This document shows, in pieces, positions 29,639 through 38,449 of a stretch of 64,000 nucleotides of DNA. Position 1 is the first letter of the stretch, and every line of letters starts with the position of its first letter. The position numbers and the translations under genes are program-made. The DNA is from Beijerinckiaceae bacterium. GTDB lineage: Bacteria; Pseudomonadota; Alphaproteobacteria; Rhizobiales; Beijerinckiaceae. Location: NCBI GenBank assembly GCA_947452005.1, contig CANGBC010000001.1:248001-312000 (forward strand), in the 5' to 3' direction. The notes beneath the pieces are model-generated. The model was not told the origin of the DNA and made no database searches. It worked only from the letters and a program-made list of their open reading frames with translations.

Positions 29639-30271
29639 TCAAAACGAGATCATGTTGACGCGCGTCAGCGTCACGCCATTCATGATGCGCGCTGCATTGA
29701 CCATGTGCCAGGCGGTATAGGCCTCCGTAAAAGCCTCGTTCGAAGACATGCCATCAACCGGCACGACGACCTTAAAGCCGCGCAGCACAGCCTCGCCACC
29801 CGTATGCAGCACAGATGTGTGTGCTGCGGTACCCGTGACGATCAATGTTTCGATCTTGCGGTCTTTCAGCACTTTCTCGAAATCGCTGGCGATAAATTTA
29901 TCAGGCCCGAGCGGCGGCAAAACAAGGTCGCTGTCGCGCGCAGCCAAGGGTGCCAATATGTCTTTGCGATCCGAGCCCGCTGTGGCGACGCTATAGACCA
30001 CCATCATATTTTTGGCCCGCGCTTCACCCAGCAATTTGGCAAGCCCTGGCACTTGTGCGGCACAACGCGGACGGCGTTCAGGTGTGCAGGTCTGGTTGGT
30101 AAAATCGAGCAGCAGCAGAGCTGTTGTTGCGGGATCAGCTTTGGCCGCTTTCAACTCGGGCGCTGGCGGGAAGGCGAGATCTTTCCAATCCGAAATCGCA
30201 TCCGCGCGCGCTGAGCCCCAGGCCCCGGCGGCGCACATCAAGACACAAGCAAATAGCTTTCTCACAACCAT
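29639..30271 (-). CDS. Exported isochorismatase-fold protein lacking the catalytic cysteine (Ser at that site)
   Basis: A 210-residue paralogue of the convergent neighbour. Signal peptide cut after SARA. Asp56 in LLLLDFTNQ and Lys125 in GPDKFIASDF are kept, but the nucleophile position in GTAAHTSVLHTG is Ser153 instead of Cys. A conserved TC...RC pair again suggests a disulfide. The ATG at 30271 follows GGGAGGATGAG. The Ser might still act as a weak nucleophile or the protein may bind ligands only. Confidence 0.85.
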   Translation of the reverse strand: MVVRKLFACVLMCAAGAWGSARADAISDWKDLAFPPAPELKAAKADPATTALLLLDFTNQTCTPERRPRCAAQVPGLAKLLGEARAKNMMVVYSVATAGSDRKDILAPLAARDSDLVLPPLGPDKFIASDFEKVLKDRKIETLIVTGTAAHTSVLHTGGEAVLRGFKVVVPVDGMSSNEAFTEAYTAWHMVNAARIMNGVTLTRVNMISF

Positions 30272-30447
30272 CTCATCCTCCCGTTCGGCTCTTGATCGGC
30301 CGTAAGCGCATGCTAGCTGGGCTTTGGACAAAAGGGGAGCCCTGCGAGATGGCTCTTGGGGAGATCTGCGCGCGATCAGGGAACAAGCAGCCAAGGCGAT
30401 AATTGTCAGGCGCAACCGGCCCGGTTTGGCCGTCTCTGGAGGTTCAC

Positions 30448-30714
30448 ATGAAAAGCGCATCCCTTTGTTCAGGTCTGGTTCTGTGCCTCGTCGCAGGGTC
30501 AGCCTTTGCCCAATCGTCAACAACAACGACGACTACAAGCCCCGGCGCATCGAGCTATTACATTGTGCAAGATGTGCGGAGCAAAAAATGCACCATCACG
30601 CGCGAGCGGCCTGCGGGTGCAACGATGACCATCGTGGGTGGAGATGGCATGATGTATAAAACCGAAACCGAAGCGCAAAGCGCCATGAAGACCACAAAGG
30701 TCTGCACGGACTGA
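30448..30714 (+). CDS. Small exported hypothetical protein
   Basis: Eighty-eight residues with a signal peptide (CSGLVLCLVAGSAFA, cut before QSS), a Thr/Ser tract, then a compact domain with YYIVQDVRSKKCTITRERP and a C-terminal VCTD. The two cysteines could pair. GGAGG lies before the ATG at 30448. The family of short periplasmic proteins with this pattern has no known role. Confidence 0.75.
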   Translation: MKSASLCSGLVLCLVAGSAFAQSSTTTTTTSPGASSYYIVQDVRSKKCTITRERPAGATMTIVGGDGMMYKTETEAQSAMKTTKVCTD

Positions 30715-30789
30715 CGCGCTTGCCCTGAGCCTTGGCTTGCCCGTAAGATCGCGGCCGTTCAAAAGGCCGCATCACGGGACGATTTTCAG

Positions 30790-30817
30790 TCCTCCCGGAG
30801 AAGAGCCCCCGGGAGGA
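30790..30817 (+). promoter_or_regulatory. Hairpin that buries the ribosome binding site of the ThDP enzyme gene
   Basis: The bases TCCTCCCGG (30790-30798) pair perfectly with CCGGGAGGA (30809-30817), which contains the GGGAGG ribosome binding site. The start ATG at 30823 lies six bases past that site. A nine-base-pair GC-rich stem would block ribosome entry, so translation may be conditional. Confidence 0.6.
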
Positions 30818-30822
30818 TGAAA

Positions 30823-32658
30823 ATGACGGACGCCAAAAAACAAGACATCAAACTCGCAACCGCCACTTTTCCCGACAAGGATCAGCTGCAGACAGCCAGC
30901 AATGCGGAAATGGGCTGGGCGTCGGACGCCATGGCCGAAATGCTGCGCCGGCTTGATCTGCGCTATATCGCGCTGACGCCGGGGGCGAGCTATCGCGGCC
31001 TGCATGATTCCATGGTCAATTATCTGGGCAATCGCGACCCGCAAATGCTTGTCTGCCTGCATGAAGAACATGCGGTGGCCATTGCGCAGGGCTATGCCAA
31101 AGTCACTGAAAAGCCGATGGGCGTGGCGCTTCATTCCAATGTCGGTCTGATGCATGCGACAATGGCAATCTTCAATGCTTGGTGCAGCCGCGCACCAGTC
31201 TTCATGCTGGGCGCAACAGGTCCGGGCGATGCGGAAGAGCGCCGCCCGTGGATCGACTGGATCCATACGTCCAAAGATCAGGGCGCTTTGATCCGCCATT
31301 ACACCAAGTGGGATGACGAGCCCCGCTCGGTCGGCGCAACGCTTGAAGCCATGATGCGCGCGCATCAGATTGCAGCCACTGAACCGCGCGGCCCGACTTA
31401 TGTGTGTCTTGATGTGGCGCTCCAGGAATCCAAGCTCGACGATCCGGTGACATTCCCTGATCCCGCGCGCCACAAGCCTGGCCGCCCGGCAGCACCTTCT
31501 GCTGATGCGGTGGAAGAAGCAGCTCGTCTCCTCGTCAACGCCAAGAAGCCGATGATTCTGATGGGCCGCGTGTCGCGCTCGCAAGAAGATTGGGATGCGC
31601 GTGTGGAATTGGCCGAAGCGCTGGGCGCCCTTGTTCTGACAGATATGAAGACGGCGGCATCCTTCCCGACCGATCATCCGCTGCATGCATTTGAGCCGCG
31701 TTTTCGCCCCTCTGCTGCAACAACGGCTGCGACCAAAGAAGCTGATGTGGTTCTGTCTCTCGACTGGATGGATCTCAAAGGTCATTTTGCGCAGACGCTG
31801 GGCAAAGGCGTGCAGGTCGATGCAAAAGTCATCCAATGTTCGCTTGATGAATATCTGCACAATGGCTGGAATATGGATTATTTCGGCCTGCCTGCCTGCG
31901 ATCTCAAAATTCTGGCGTCGCCCAACGAGCTCATTCGCCCGCTGACAGAAGCCGTGCGTCGTCTGCGCGGCACGAAGGAAAAAGCCCCCGCCAAATGGCC
32001 GGTTCGCCAAGCACAAGCTCTGCCCAAGCCGCGCGCTGAGGGCATGATGGGCTTGAAAGATCTGGCGCTCGTGATGCGCGACTTCACCGAGTCACGTGAG
32101 GTGACGATGGCGGGCTTCTCGCTGGGCTGGCCGTCTGACACGGTGAGTTTCAAAGGCCCGCTGGATTATGTGGGCTTTGATGGCGGCGGCGGTGTGGGCT
32201 CAGGCCCTGCCAATGCCATCGGCACAGCACTCGCACTGAAAGGTTCGGGGCGTCTGTGTGTGGGTGTGGTTGGTGATGGCGATTTCTGCATGGGTGGCAG
32301 TGCGCTTTGGACAGCGGCGCATATGGGCATTCCGGTGCTTCTCGTGATTGCCAACAACCGCGTCTATTACAATGACGTGGCGCATCAGGAATTGATGGCG
32401 AAAAAGCGTGGCCGTCCGGTCGAGAATAAATTTGTCGGTCAGGAAATGAACGACCCGCCGGTGGATCTCGTCGGTCTCGCACGTGCGCAAGGCGTGGCCG
32501 GTGAAGGCCCGTTTGAAACAGCCGCTGATCTGGCGGCTGCGCTCCTGCGCGGTGAAAAAGCCGTGCGCGAGGGTCGCCCTTATGTGATCGAAGCCTTGAT
32601 CGATGTCGGTGCGCCGGGTGAAGCCAACCGTGGCCATACTGCGGGCCGGCGCGAGTGA
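30823..32658 (+). CDS. Thiamine diphosphate-dependent enzyme (acetolactate synthase/benzoylformate decarboxylase-like)
   Basis: A 611-residue three-domain ThDP enzyme. The proton-relay glutamate is in LHEEHAVAIAQGYA (about residue 82), and the ThDP/Mg motif is VGDGDFCMGGSALW running to VIANN near residue 490-515. A central domain (about 210-360) is of the TPP-central type. The exact reaction, decarboxylation or carboligation of a 2-oxo acid, cannot be told. The ATG at 30823 is used since GGGAGG sits six bases upstream; an ATG at 30817 is too close. Its ribosome binding site is inside a hairpin. Confidence 0.88.
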   Translation: MTDAKKQDIKLATATFPDKDQLQTASNAEMGWASDAMAEMLRRLDLRYIALTPGASYRGLHDSMVNYLGNRDPQMLVCLHEEHAVAIAQGYAKVTEKPMGVALHSNVGLMHATMAIFNAWCSRAPVFMLGATGPGDAEERRPWIDWIHTSKDQGALIRHYTKWDDEPRSVGATLEAMMRAHQIAATEPRGPTYVCLDVALQESKLDDPVTFPDPARHKPGRPAAPSADAVEEAARLLVNAKKPMILMGRVSRSQEDWDARVELAEALGALVLTDMKTAASFPTDHPLHAFEPRFRPSAATTAATKEADVVLSLDWMDLKGHFAQTLGKGVQVDAKVIQCSLDEYLHNGWNMDYFGLPACDLKILASPNELIRPLTEAVRRLRGTKEKAPAKWPVRQAQALPKPRAEGMMGLKDLALVMRDFTESREVTMAGFSLGWPSDTVSFKGPLDYVGFDGGGGVGSGPANAIGTALALKGSGRLCVGVVGDGDFCMGGSALWTAAHMGIPVLLVIANNRVYYNDVAHQELMAKKRGRPVENKFVGQEMNDPPVDLVGLARAQGVAGEGPFETAADLAAALLRGEKAVREGRPYVIEALIDVGAPGEANRGHTAGRRE

Positions 32659-32694
32659 AGTGACAGAATCGCGCAAAGCGCTTAGCTTTGCGCC

Positions 32695-33114
32695 ATGATC
32701 CGCGTCACCAACCGCATTCATCTCGACGAGTGCGAGATTGAAGAAAATTTCGTCCGGGCCTCCGGCCCGGGCGGGCAGAACGTCAATAAAATTTCCAGCG
32801 CGGTGCAATTGCGTTTTAACGCCGCCGCCTCGCCCAACCTCTCGGACCCTGTGCGTGAGCGTCTGATTCGCCTGGCCGGTCGCCGCGCCACGCGCGAAGG
32901 CGTGATCGTCATCATTGCGCAGCGCTTCCGCACGCAGGAGCGCAATCGGGCGGATGCGCTGGAGCGCCTTGTCGCCCTGATTGAGGAAGCCGCCAAGCCA
33001 GTTATCATCCGGCGGCCAACCAAACCTACATTGGGCTCCAAAATCCGTCGTCGCGAGGCCAAGGTGGTGCGCGGTCAGGTGAAGGCCCTGCGGCGCAAGC
33101 CGGCCGGGGATTAA
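32695..33114 (+). CDS. arfB: Alternative ribosome-rescue factor / peptidyl-tRNA hydrolase ArfB
   Basis: A 139-residue release-factor-like protein. The catalytic GGQ loop is in SGPGGQNVNK (residues 26-28), which hydrolyses peptidyl-tRNA on stalled ribosomes, and the basic C-terminal tail (RRREAKVVRGQVKALRRK) fits the mRNA entry channel. Only the GGQ domain is present, without codon-recognition domain, as expected for ArfB/YaeJ. Confidence 0.95.
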   Translation: MIRVTNRIHLDECEIEENFVRASGPGGQNVNKISSAVQLRFNAAASPNLSDPVRERLIRLAGRRATREGVIVIIAQRFRTQERNRADALERLVALIEEAAKPVIIRRPTKPTLGSKIRRREAKVVRGQVKALRRKPAGD

Positions 33115-33207
33115 GCTTTCCACAGCCAGCCCGGCCATTACGGGGTAAGGTGATGCTAACCGCCCGCCTCTATAGATGGGTAGACCCGTTTTTGCGCATT
33201 GAGACTC

Positions 33208-34440
33208 ATGGCCGACCAGCTCCCCTCCCGTTCGTTCAACGATCCCGCCCGCCAGGCTGCCGCTTTGCTGGTGCGCCTGGGCCTCGCCGTCTTGGCTGTG
33301 GGGGTGCCGACGGGCTCACTGATCTCGCGGCGCGCGATCTTTACGTTGATGCCGGTGGGCGCAGCGCTGATTCTGATCGGCGTCATGCTCGATCCCAAAG
33401 GCGCGCATCTTGCCCGTCTTCAGACATCATTCGTCCGACCGCTCGGTCTGGTGACGCTGTTCCTGCTGGGCTGGGCTTGCCTCAGCCTCATCTGGACGCC
33501 GTTTATCGCGATTGCCGGTGAGCGCTATTTTAAAACAGCCGGGACATTGCTGTTTGCCATGATCGTGAGCATTGCCCTGCCGCCCCACAGCAAGACGTCC
33601 AATCTTTATCTCTTGCCGCTTGGCCTCGCGATCGGGGCGATTGCAACTTTGCTTCTCGGTGCCTTTGCAACAGCCGATGGCGTGCAGGATCTCGAAAGCT
33701 CGACTCTCGATCGCACCGCTTTGACGATCAGCATGTTGCTCTGGCCAGCTCTGGCTGCTTTGGCCGTGCGTGAGCGTTGGATGTCGGCGGGTTTGCTGGC
33801 GGTCGCTGTCGCGGTTGCTGTCATTGCGGTCTGGTTGCCCAGCGTGCTTGGTGCCTTGGCGGCGGGCGCGCTCGTATTTTCCCTTTGCAATTCATCGCAG
33901 CTGCGCATTGGCCGCATGTTTGGCATGACGATCGCCATCCTCATTCTGATCGCACCAGCACTGCCCTTCGCGCTTGCCCCCTTGATGCGCTCAGCCACAC
34001 ATGGCTTTGCAATCTCCATGCAGACCGCAGAAGCTTTCTTCACGGCAGAAGGTCTGCGTCTGATTGCCGGGCATGGCTTTGATACATTCTTGCGTGGATT
34101 TCAGATGGGCTATTTGCCCAATGCCATGCCGCGCAATATCATCTTTGAGATCTGGTACGAGCTTGGCTTGCTGGGAGCCGCATCTGCGGCGCTTGTTGTC
34201 TGGACGGCGTTCTGGTCCGCTTCAGCCTATCTGCCCAAGCCTTTGACAGGTTTTGTGCAGGGCGCTTTGGTGTGTGGTTTCACGCTCGCTCTTGCAGGTC
34301 TCGTCACGCTGCAGATCTGGTGGCTGACGATTCTGGCCGTGGTGGGAATTTTGTTCACGCTGGTGGCCAAGGGCCAGTATCGCACGCAACGCCCGGCCGC
34401 CAAGAGCCTCAGTGCGAACGCGCTGCGGTCGCAAATTTAA
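33208..34440 (+). CDS. O-antigen ligase-like multi-pass membrane protein
   Basis: A 410-residue protein with about ten membrane helices. Its long periplasmic loop near residues 265-310 (EGLRLIAGHGFDTFLRGFQM, then PRNIIFEIWYELGLLG) matches the Wzy_C/O-antigen ligase pattern, where a histidine-containing GHG segment and a distal arginine are typical. It may ligate or polymerise a cell-surface glycan, but this is by fold only. Its last 32 bases overlap the end of the convergent ABC exporter gene. Confidence 0.7.
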   Translation: MADQLPSRSFNDPARQAAALLVRLGLAVLAVGVPTGSLISRRAIFTLMPVGAALILIGVMLDPKGAHLARLQTSFVRPLGLVTLFLLGWACLSLIWTPFIAIAGERYFKTAGTLLFAMIVSIALPPHSKTSNLYLLPLGLAIGAIATLLLGAFATADGVQDLESSTLDRTALTISMLLWPALAALAVRERWMSAGLLAVAVAVAVIAVWLPSVLGALAAGALVFSLCNSSQLRIGRMFGMTIAILILIAPALPFALAPLMRSATHGFAISMQTAEAFFTAEGLRLIAGHGFDTFLRGFQMGYLPNAMPRNIIFEIWYELGLLGAASAALVVWTAFWSASAYLPKPLTGFVQGALVCGFTLALAGLVTLQIWWLTILAVVGILFTLVAKGQYRTQRPAAKSLSANALRSQI

Positions 34441-36214
34441 CCGGCGTCGCACTCTCACCAAATTGCGTGGCGAAGAAGGCATTGTAAGTGCCTTTCGCAG
34501 CAATCAGTTCATCATGCGTGCCACTTTCAACGGCGCGGCCGTTTTCAATGACGCAGATACGATCTGAATTGACGATGGTCTGCAATCGGTGCGCGACCAC
34601 AATGGTGGTGCGCCCATGACGCAGGGAATCCAGCGCTTTTTGCACTTCGCGTTCCGATTCAGAATCGAGCGCAGCTGTTGGTTCGTCCAGCAGAATGATC
34701 GGCGCGTTTTTCAAAAAGGCGCGTGCAATAGCGATGCGCTGGCGTTGCCCGCCCGACAATTGCGCACCTTGTTCGCCGACATTGGTGTCATAGCCGGTCG
34801 CAAAGCCCATGATGAAATCATGCGCATTGGCCATGCGGGCGGCATGGATGATTTCGTCTTCGCTCGCGCCGATTTTGCCCATCGCAATATTGTCGCGAAT
34901 GGTTCCGCGAAACAGGAAGACGTCCTGTGACACAAAGCCGATCTTGTCGCGCAGCGAGGCCAGATCAACATCCATGATGTTCTGACCATCAATGGTGATG
35001 CGTCCATCTTCGGGTCGGAAGAAGCGCTGGATCAGCGCAATGATGGTTGATTTGCCGCCACCCGAGGGGCCCACAAGTGCTGTCGTCGCATTGGGCTCAG
35101 CGATGAGATTGATTCCATCGAGCACGCGTTCATCGGACCGATAGCTGAAGCGCACATCTTCAAACGTGATACGCCCTGCGGTGACATCGAGCTGCGGCAG
35201 TCCGGCCTGCGGCACTTCTTGCGCGGGCGTGTCGAGCACATCATAGATGATGCGCGCGCCCGTCAGCCCACCTTGGATATCCAGATTCAGTCGCGCGATT
35301 TTCTTGCCCGGCTCATAGGCCATGAGCAAAGCGCCAACAAAAGAGAAGAACGAGCCGGGATCAGCGCCCGCCACCGACACACGCCATGAGCCGTAGAAAA
35401 TGACAGCGCCAATCGCAATGCCCGCCACGGCATCTGAGATGGGGCTTGAAATGGCCTGCCCGTTGGCCATGCGATTGACCGAACGTTCAACCTCGCGCAC
35501 CGCATCCGACATGCGTTTGCGCATGGCATTTTCGAGATTGAAACTTTTGACGATGCGAATGCCCTGCACCGTCTCCTGAATGGTTTCCAGAATTTGTGCT
35601 GAGCCTGCGTAAGAGCGGCGCGCGGATTGGCGCACACGACGGATCAGGCGGCTCAGCGCGAAACCGCCAAGCGGCATGATGGAAAGAGCGATCAACGCCA
35701 TGACCGGATCTTGCACGATCATCACGACGATCAGGCCGACCAGCGTAAGAATGTCACGGCCCGCACTTGTGATGATGACTTGCAAGGCGTCACGCACGCC
35801 GCCGGCCGCACCTGCCAGATGCGTCATCAATTCTGTTGATGTGCGGCCGTGGAAAAAGCGCATGTCCTGCTGCAGGAGGTGCTCATAGACCTTACGCTGA
35901 ACGCTGGCGACAATGCGATTGCCGGTGCGCGCGAGGACGACCTGATAGCCCCAAGTCGCCAGACCGCGCAGGAAGAAAAGCGCGGTCACGCCGCCCGCCA
36001 GATATTGCAGGGTCTGAAACCCCTCGCCGTCCACCATATGGTTGAGGACAGGCTTCAGCGTCCAAGCCGAGAGCGCGGTTGCGGCCGCGCCAATGCTCAT
36101 CAGCAGGGCGGCGAGCAAATAGGCCCGCACATGGGGCTTCCCATGTTCACGCACCAGCCGCCTCAGAAGGGGCAGGGTGCCATAGCGGTCGTCGGGGTCG
36201 GCCTGTTTGGACAT
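34409..36214 (-). CDS. MsbA-like ABC exporter (membrane domain plus ATPase)
   Basis: A 601-residue half-transporter. Six membrane helices lie in residues 30-310, followed by the nucleotide-binding domain with Walker A GPSGGGKST, signature LSGGQRQRIAIARA, Walker B IILLDEPTAAL and switch His in VVAHRLQT. As a homodimer it would export lipids or a glycolipid, in line with the adjacent O-antigen-ligase-like gene, but the substrate is not shown. Confidence 0.92.
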   Translation of the reverse strand: MSKQADPDDRYGTLPLLRRLVREHGKPHVRAYLLAALLMSIGAAATALSAWTLKPVLNHMVDGEGFQTLQYLAGGVTALFFLRGLATWGYQVVLARTGNRIVASVQRKVYEHLLQQDMRFFHGRTSTELMTHLAGAAGGVRDALQVIITSAGRDILTLVGLIVVMIVQDPVMALIALSIMPLGGFALSRLIRRVRQSARRSYAGSAQILETIQETVQGIRIVKSFNLENAMRKRMSDAVREVERSVNRMANGQAISSPISDAVAGIAIGAVIFYGSWRVSVAGADPGSFFSFVGALLMAYEPGKKIARLNLDIQGGLTGARIIYDVLDTPAQEVPQAGLPQLDVTAGRITFEDVRFSYRSDERVLDGINLIAEPNATTALVGPSGGGKSTIIALIQRFFRPEDGRITIDGQNIMDVDLASLRDKIGFVSQDVFLFRGTIRDNIAMGKIGASEDEIIHAARMANAHDFIMGFATGYDTNVGEQGAQLSGGQRQRIAIARAFLKNAPIILLDEPTAALDSESEREVQKALDSLRHGRTTIVVAHRLQTIVNSDRICVIENGRAVESGTHDELIAAKGTYNAFFATQFGESATPVKFATAARSH

Positions 36215-36311
36215 GCCCTTTTTGCTAAAGGGGAGGCCGGGTCAGGGCAAGGGGATTCAGGGCTTTCGGTTAACCCTGCTTGTGTGCCCCTTGCCTGCCC
36301 GGCTGCTCGGG

Positions 36312-37352
36312 CTATTTGCCGGTTCCCTCAAGGAGCACTTTGGCCCGGGCGACCACCTCTGGCGGGGCGGCAACGATCTTGTCAGCCACGGCTTGGGAAT
36401 CCTCCCCTGAGCGGGGCGAAATATCGATCCCCATCTTGTTGGCCTCACCCAAAAACTGGGCGTCTTTCATCGTGTCCATGAAAGCCTTGCGCAACGCGGT
36501 GACGCGTTCGGTTGGCACGTCGGGCGTGGTGACGGCCGCGCGCGAAATGGCCGTATCGGCCGAGATGAAGCGCAGCACGTCACGGTCGGACTCATTGCTG
36601 GCCAGCTCAAACAGCAAGGGCACGTTGGGCAGGTCTTTGGCGCGCTGCAGGCCGATCTGCACCAGAATATGAATCTTGCCCTCGGCGATCCATTTCGGGT
36701 TCAGGCTTTTGTAGGACGCCCAGCTGTTGGAGCCGCGCCCCCCAACTTCGCCTTTTTCCATCGCCAGATTGACGTCATTGCCGCCGGGGTAGCCGGCAAC
36801 GATTTTGAACTTGGTTCCAGCCATCGCATTCAATGCGGCGGGATAATAGGCGGCAGGCGTCGCAGTGCCTGCGGCACCAACGACGAGCTCTTGCGTCTTC
36901 ACCTGTTCAATCGACGTGATGCCGGTCGTGTACCAGGAATTGATGACATTGGGCGTGTCCGTTGTATTGCCGACGAAGATCAATTTGCGCGTGTCGAATT
37001 TCACGCCCTGTCCGCCAATCGCCTGATGAGCCGGCATGTTCTGCATCAGCATGTGCAGGATCGTTCCATCGCGTGGCGCGGCATTGGCCAAATGATTGGC
37101 AGCCGCAATGCCAACGCCGCCTGGCATGTTCTGCGGCACGATATTGGGTTCGCCGGGAATGAGCCGCGCCATGTGGCGTGCGAGCAATCGCCCGCGCGTG
37201 TCATAATCGCCGCCCGGTGATGTGGCGATGATCATCTGCATGGTTTTGCCATGATAGAAATCAGCAATCGCGTCAGCGCGCGCACCGGCACACACCGTCA
37301 GGGCAGATGCCAGAATCGCAGCGTTTCGCAGGTGTTTCTTGAAAAGGGTCAT
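36312..37352 (-). CDS. Tripartite tricarboxylate transporter (Bug family) substrate-binding protein
   Basis: A 346-residue periplasmic binding protein. Signal peptide ends CAGARADA. FYHGKTMQMIIATSPGGDYD and PGEPNIVPQNMPGGVGIAA mark the family, in the same subgroup as the two Bug proteins near 14-17 kb. The ATG at 37352 (MTLFKKHLRN) is preferred over an earlier in-frame codon. It follows another Bug gene on the same strand. No TctA or TctB is present. Confidence 0.9.
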   Translation of the reverse strand: MTLFKKHLRNAAILASALTVCAGARADAIADFYHGKTMQMIIATSPGGDYDTRGRLLARHMARLIPGEPNIVPQNMPGGVGIAAANHLANAAPRDGTILHMLMQNMPAHQAIGGQGVKFDTRKLIFVGNTTDTPNVINSWYTTGITSIEQVKTQELVVGAAGTATPAAYYPAALNAMAGTKFKIVAGYPGGNDVNLAMEKGEVGGRGSNSWASYKSLNPKWIAEGKIHILVQIGLQRAKDLPNVPLLFELASNESDRDVLRFISADTAISRAAVTTPDVPTERVTALRKAFMDTMKDAQFLGEANKMGIDISPRSGEDSQAVADKIVAAPPEVVARAKVLLEGTGK

Positions 37353-37387
37353 GCATGGCTCCAAACATTCTGTGCGAGACAAAGCGA

Positions 37388-38386
37388 TCAATCGCCCTTC
37401 ACGCCCGCATCGCGGATGAGATTCGTCCAGCGTTCAATATCGCTGCGCACTTTGGCTTCCTGCTCGGCAGCACTGGTCTTGGGGACTTGTCCGCCGCTCT
37501 TGGCAAACAGCTCCTGCACATCCGGCATGGCCATGACTTGCGCCATGGCGGCCCGCAATTTCACGAGGATCGGCTCAGGCGTTGCCGCCGGTGCAAACAG
37601 ACCAAACCAGCTTTCCATGTCGAGCGGGGCTACGCCGGTTTCAAAAACGCTTGGCACATTTGGGTGAAAGAGCTGGCGTTCTTTCGAGGAGACAGCGAGG
37701 GCCTTCACCGTTCCTGCATCGACCTGCGATTTGGCGGCCGATGAAATATCAAAGAACAGATCGACGCGTTCACCCAGAATGTCCTGATAGGCATCTTGTG
37801 AACCGCGATAAGGGACATGCGTCATTTTCACGCCCGACAATTTTTCTGTCACAGCGGAGGCGATGTGCTGGCCTGATCCCATGCCAGCTGAGGCATAGGT
37901 CAGCTTGCCGGGATTTTCCTTGGCATAGGCGATGACGTCTTTCAGGCTGTTCATCGGCAGGCCTTTGCGCGCCACCAATGTGTAAGACCATGTCACCGCC
38001 ATGCCGACGAGTTTGAAATCTTTGATCGGATCATAGGGCAGGTTGTCATAAAGGCCCGGGTTGAGCGCCATATTGGACAATGCGCCAATCATCAGCGTGT
38101 AGCCGTCGGCAGGTGCTTTAGCGGCTGATTGCGTGCCCACACGCGTGCCCGCACCCGTGCGATTCTCCACCACGATGGTCTGGCCGAGGATGGGCCGCAT
38201 GCGATCAGCAACAACGCGGGCCACAGTATCAAAGCCACCGCCCGCAGGCTGGGGGGCGATCAGGGTGATGGTGCGGTTCGGCCAGCTGGCGACATCATTC
38301 GGTGTCTGGCCTGAGGCTGGTGCCAGTCCCAGTAACGCGGCGCAGACAAAAGACGCGGCAAACAGCGCGCTGAACAGCTTCGACAT
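37388..38386 (-). CDS. Tripartite tricarboxylate transporter (Bug family) substrate-binding protein, classical type
   Basis: A 332-residue binding protein with a signal peptide (LFSALFAASFVCAALLG, cut after ASGQ). WPNRTITLIAPQPAGGGFD and VENRTGAGTRVGTQ are the classical TctC/Bug motifs, so it is a different subgroup from the other three here. The ATG at 38386 follows GGGAGGAATTG. Ligand unknown; it ends 35 bases before the other Bug gene. Confidence 0.93.
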   Translation of the reverse strand: MSKLFSALFAASFVCAALLGLAPASGQTPNDVASWPNRTITLIAPQPAGGGFDTVARVVADRMRPILGQTIVVENRTGAGTRVGTQSAAKAPADGYTLMIGALSNMALNPGLYDNLPYDPIKDFKLVGMAVTWSYTLVARKGLPMNSLKDVIAYAKENPGKLTYASAGMGSGQHIASAVTEKLSGVKMTHVPYRGSQDAYQDILGERVDLFFDISSAAKSQVDAGTVKALAVSSKERQLFHPNVPSVFETGVAPLDMESWFGLFAPAATPEPILVKLRAAMAQVMAMPDVQELFAKSGGQVPKTSAAEQEAKVRSDIERWTNLIRDAGVKGD

Positions 38387-38449
38387 CAATTCCTCCCTCG
38401 GGGCGCTCATTCCGGCGCCCTGTTAGGGAGGATCATGACTGCAGAGGCC

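Noticed and set aside
30751-30770. Terminator after the small exported protein at 30448-30714
   Set aside because: GCGGCC and GGCCGC form a six-base-pair stem, but no T-run follows, so a terminator call is not supported.
30772-32016. Open frame of 414 codons on the minus strand across the ThDP enzyme gene
   Set aside because: Antisense to a gene with clear ThDP motifs.
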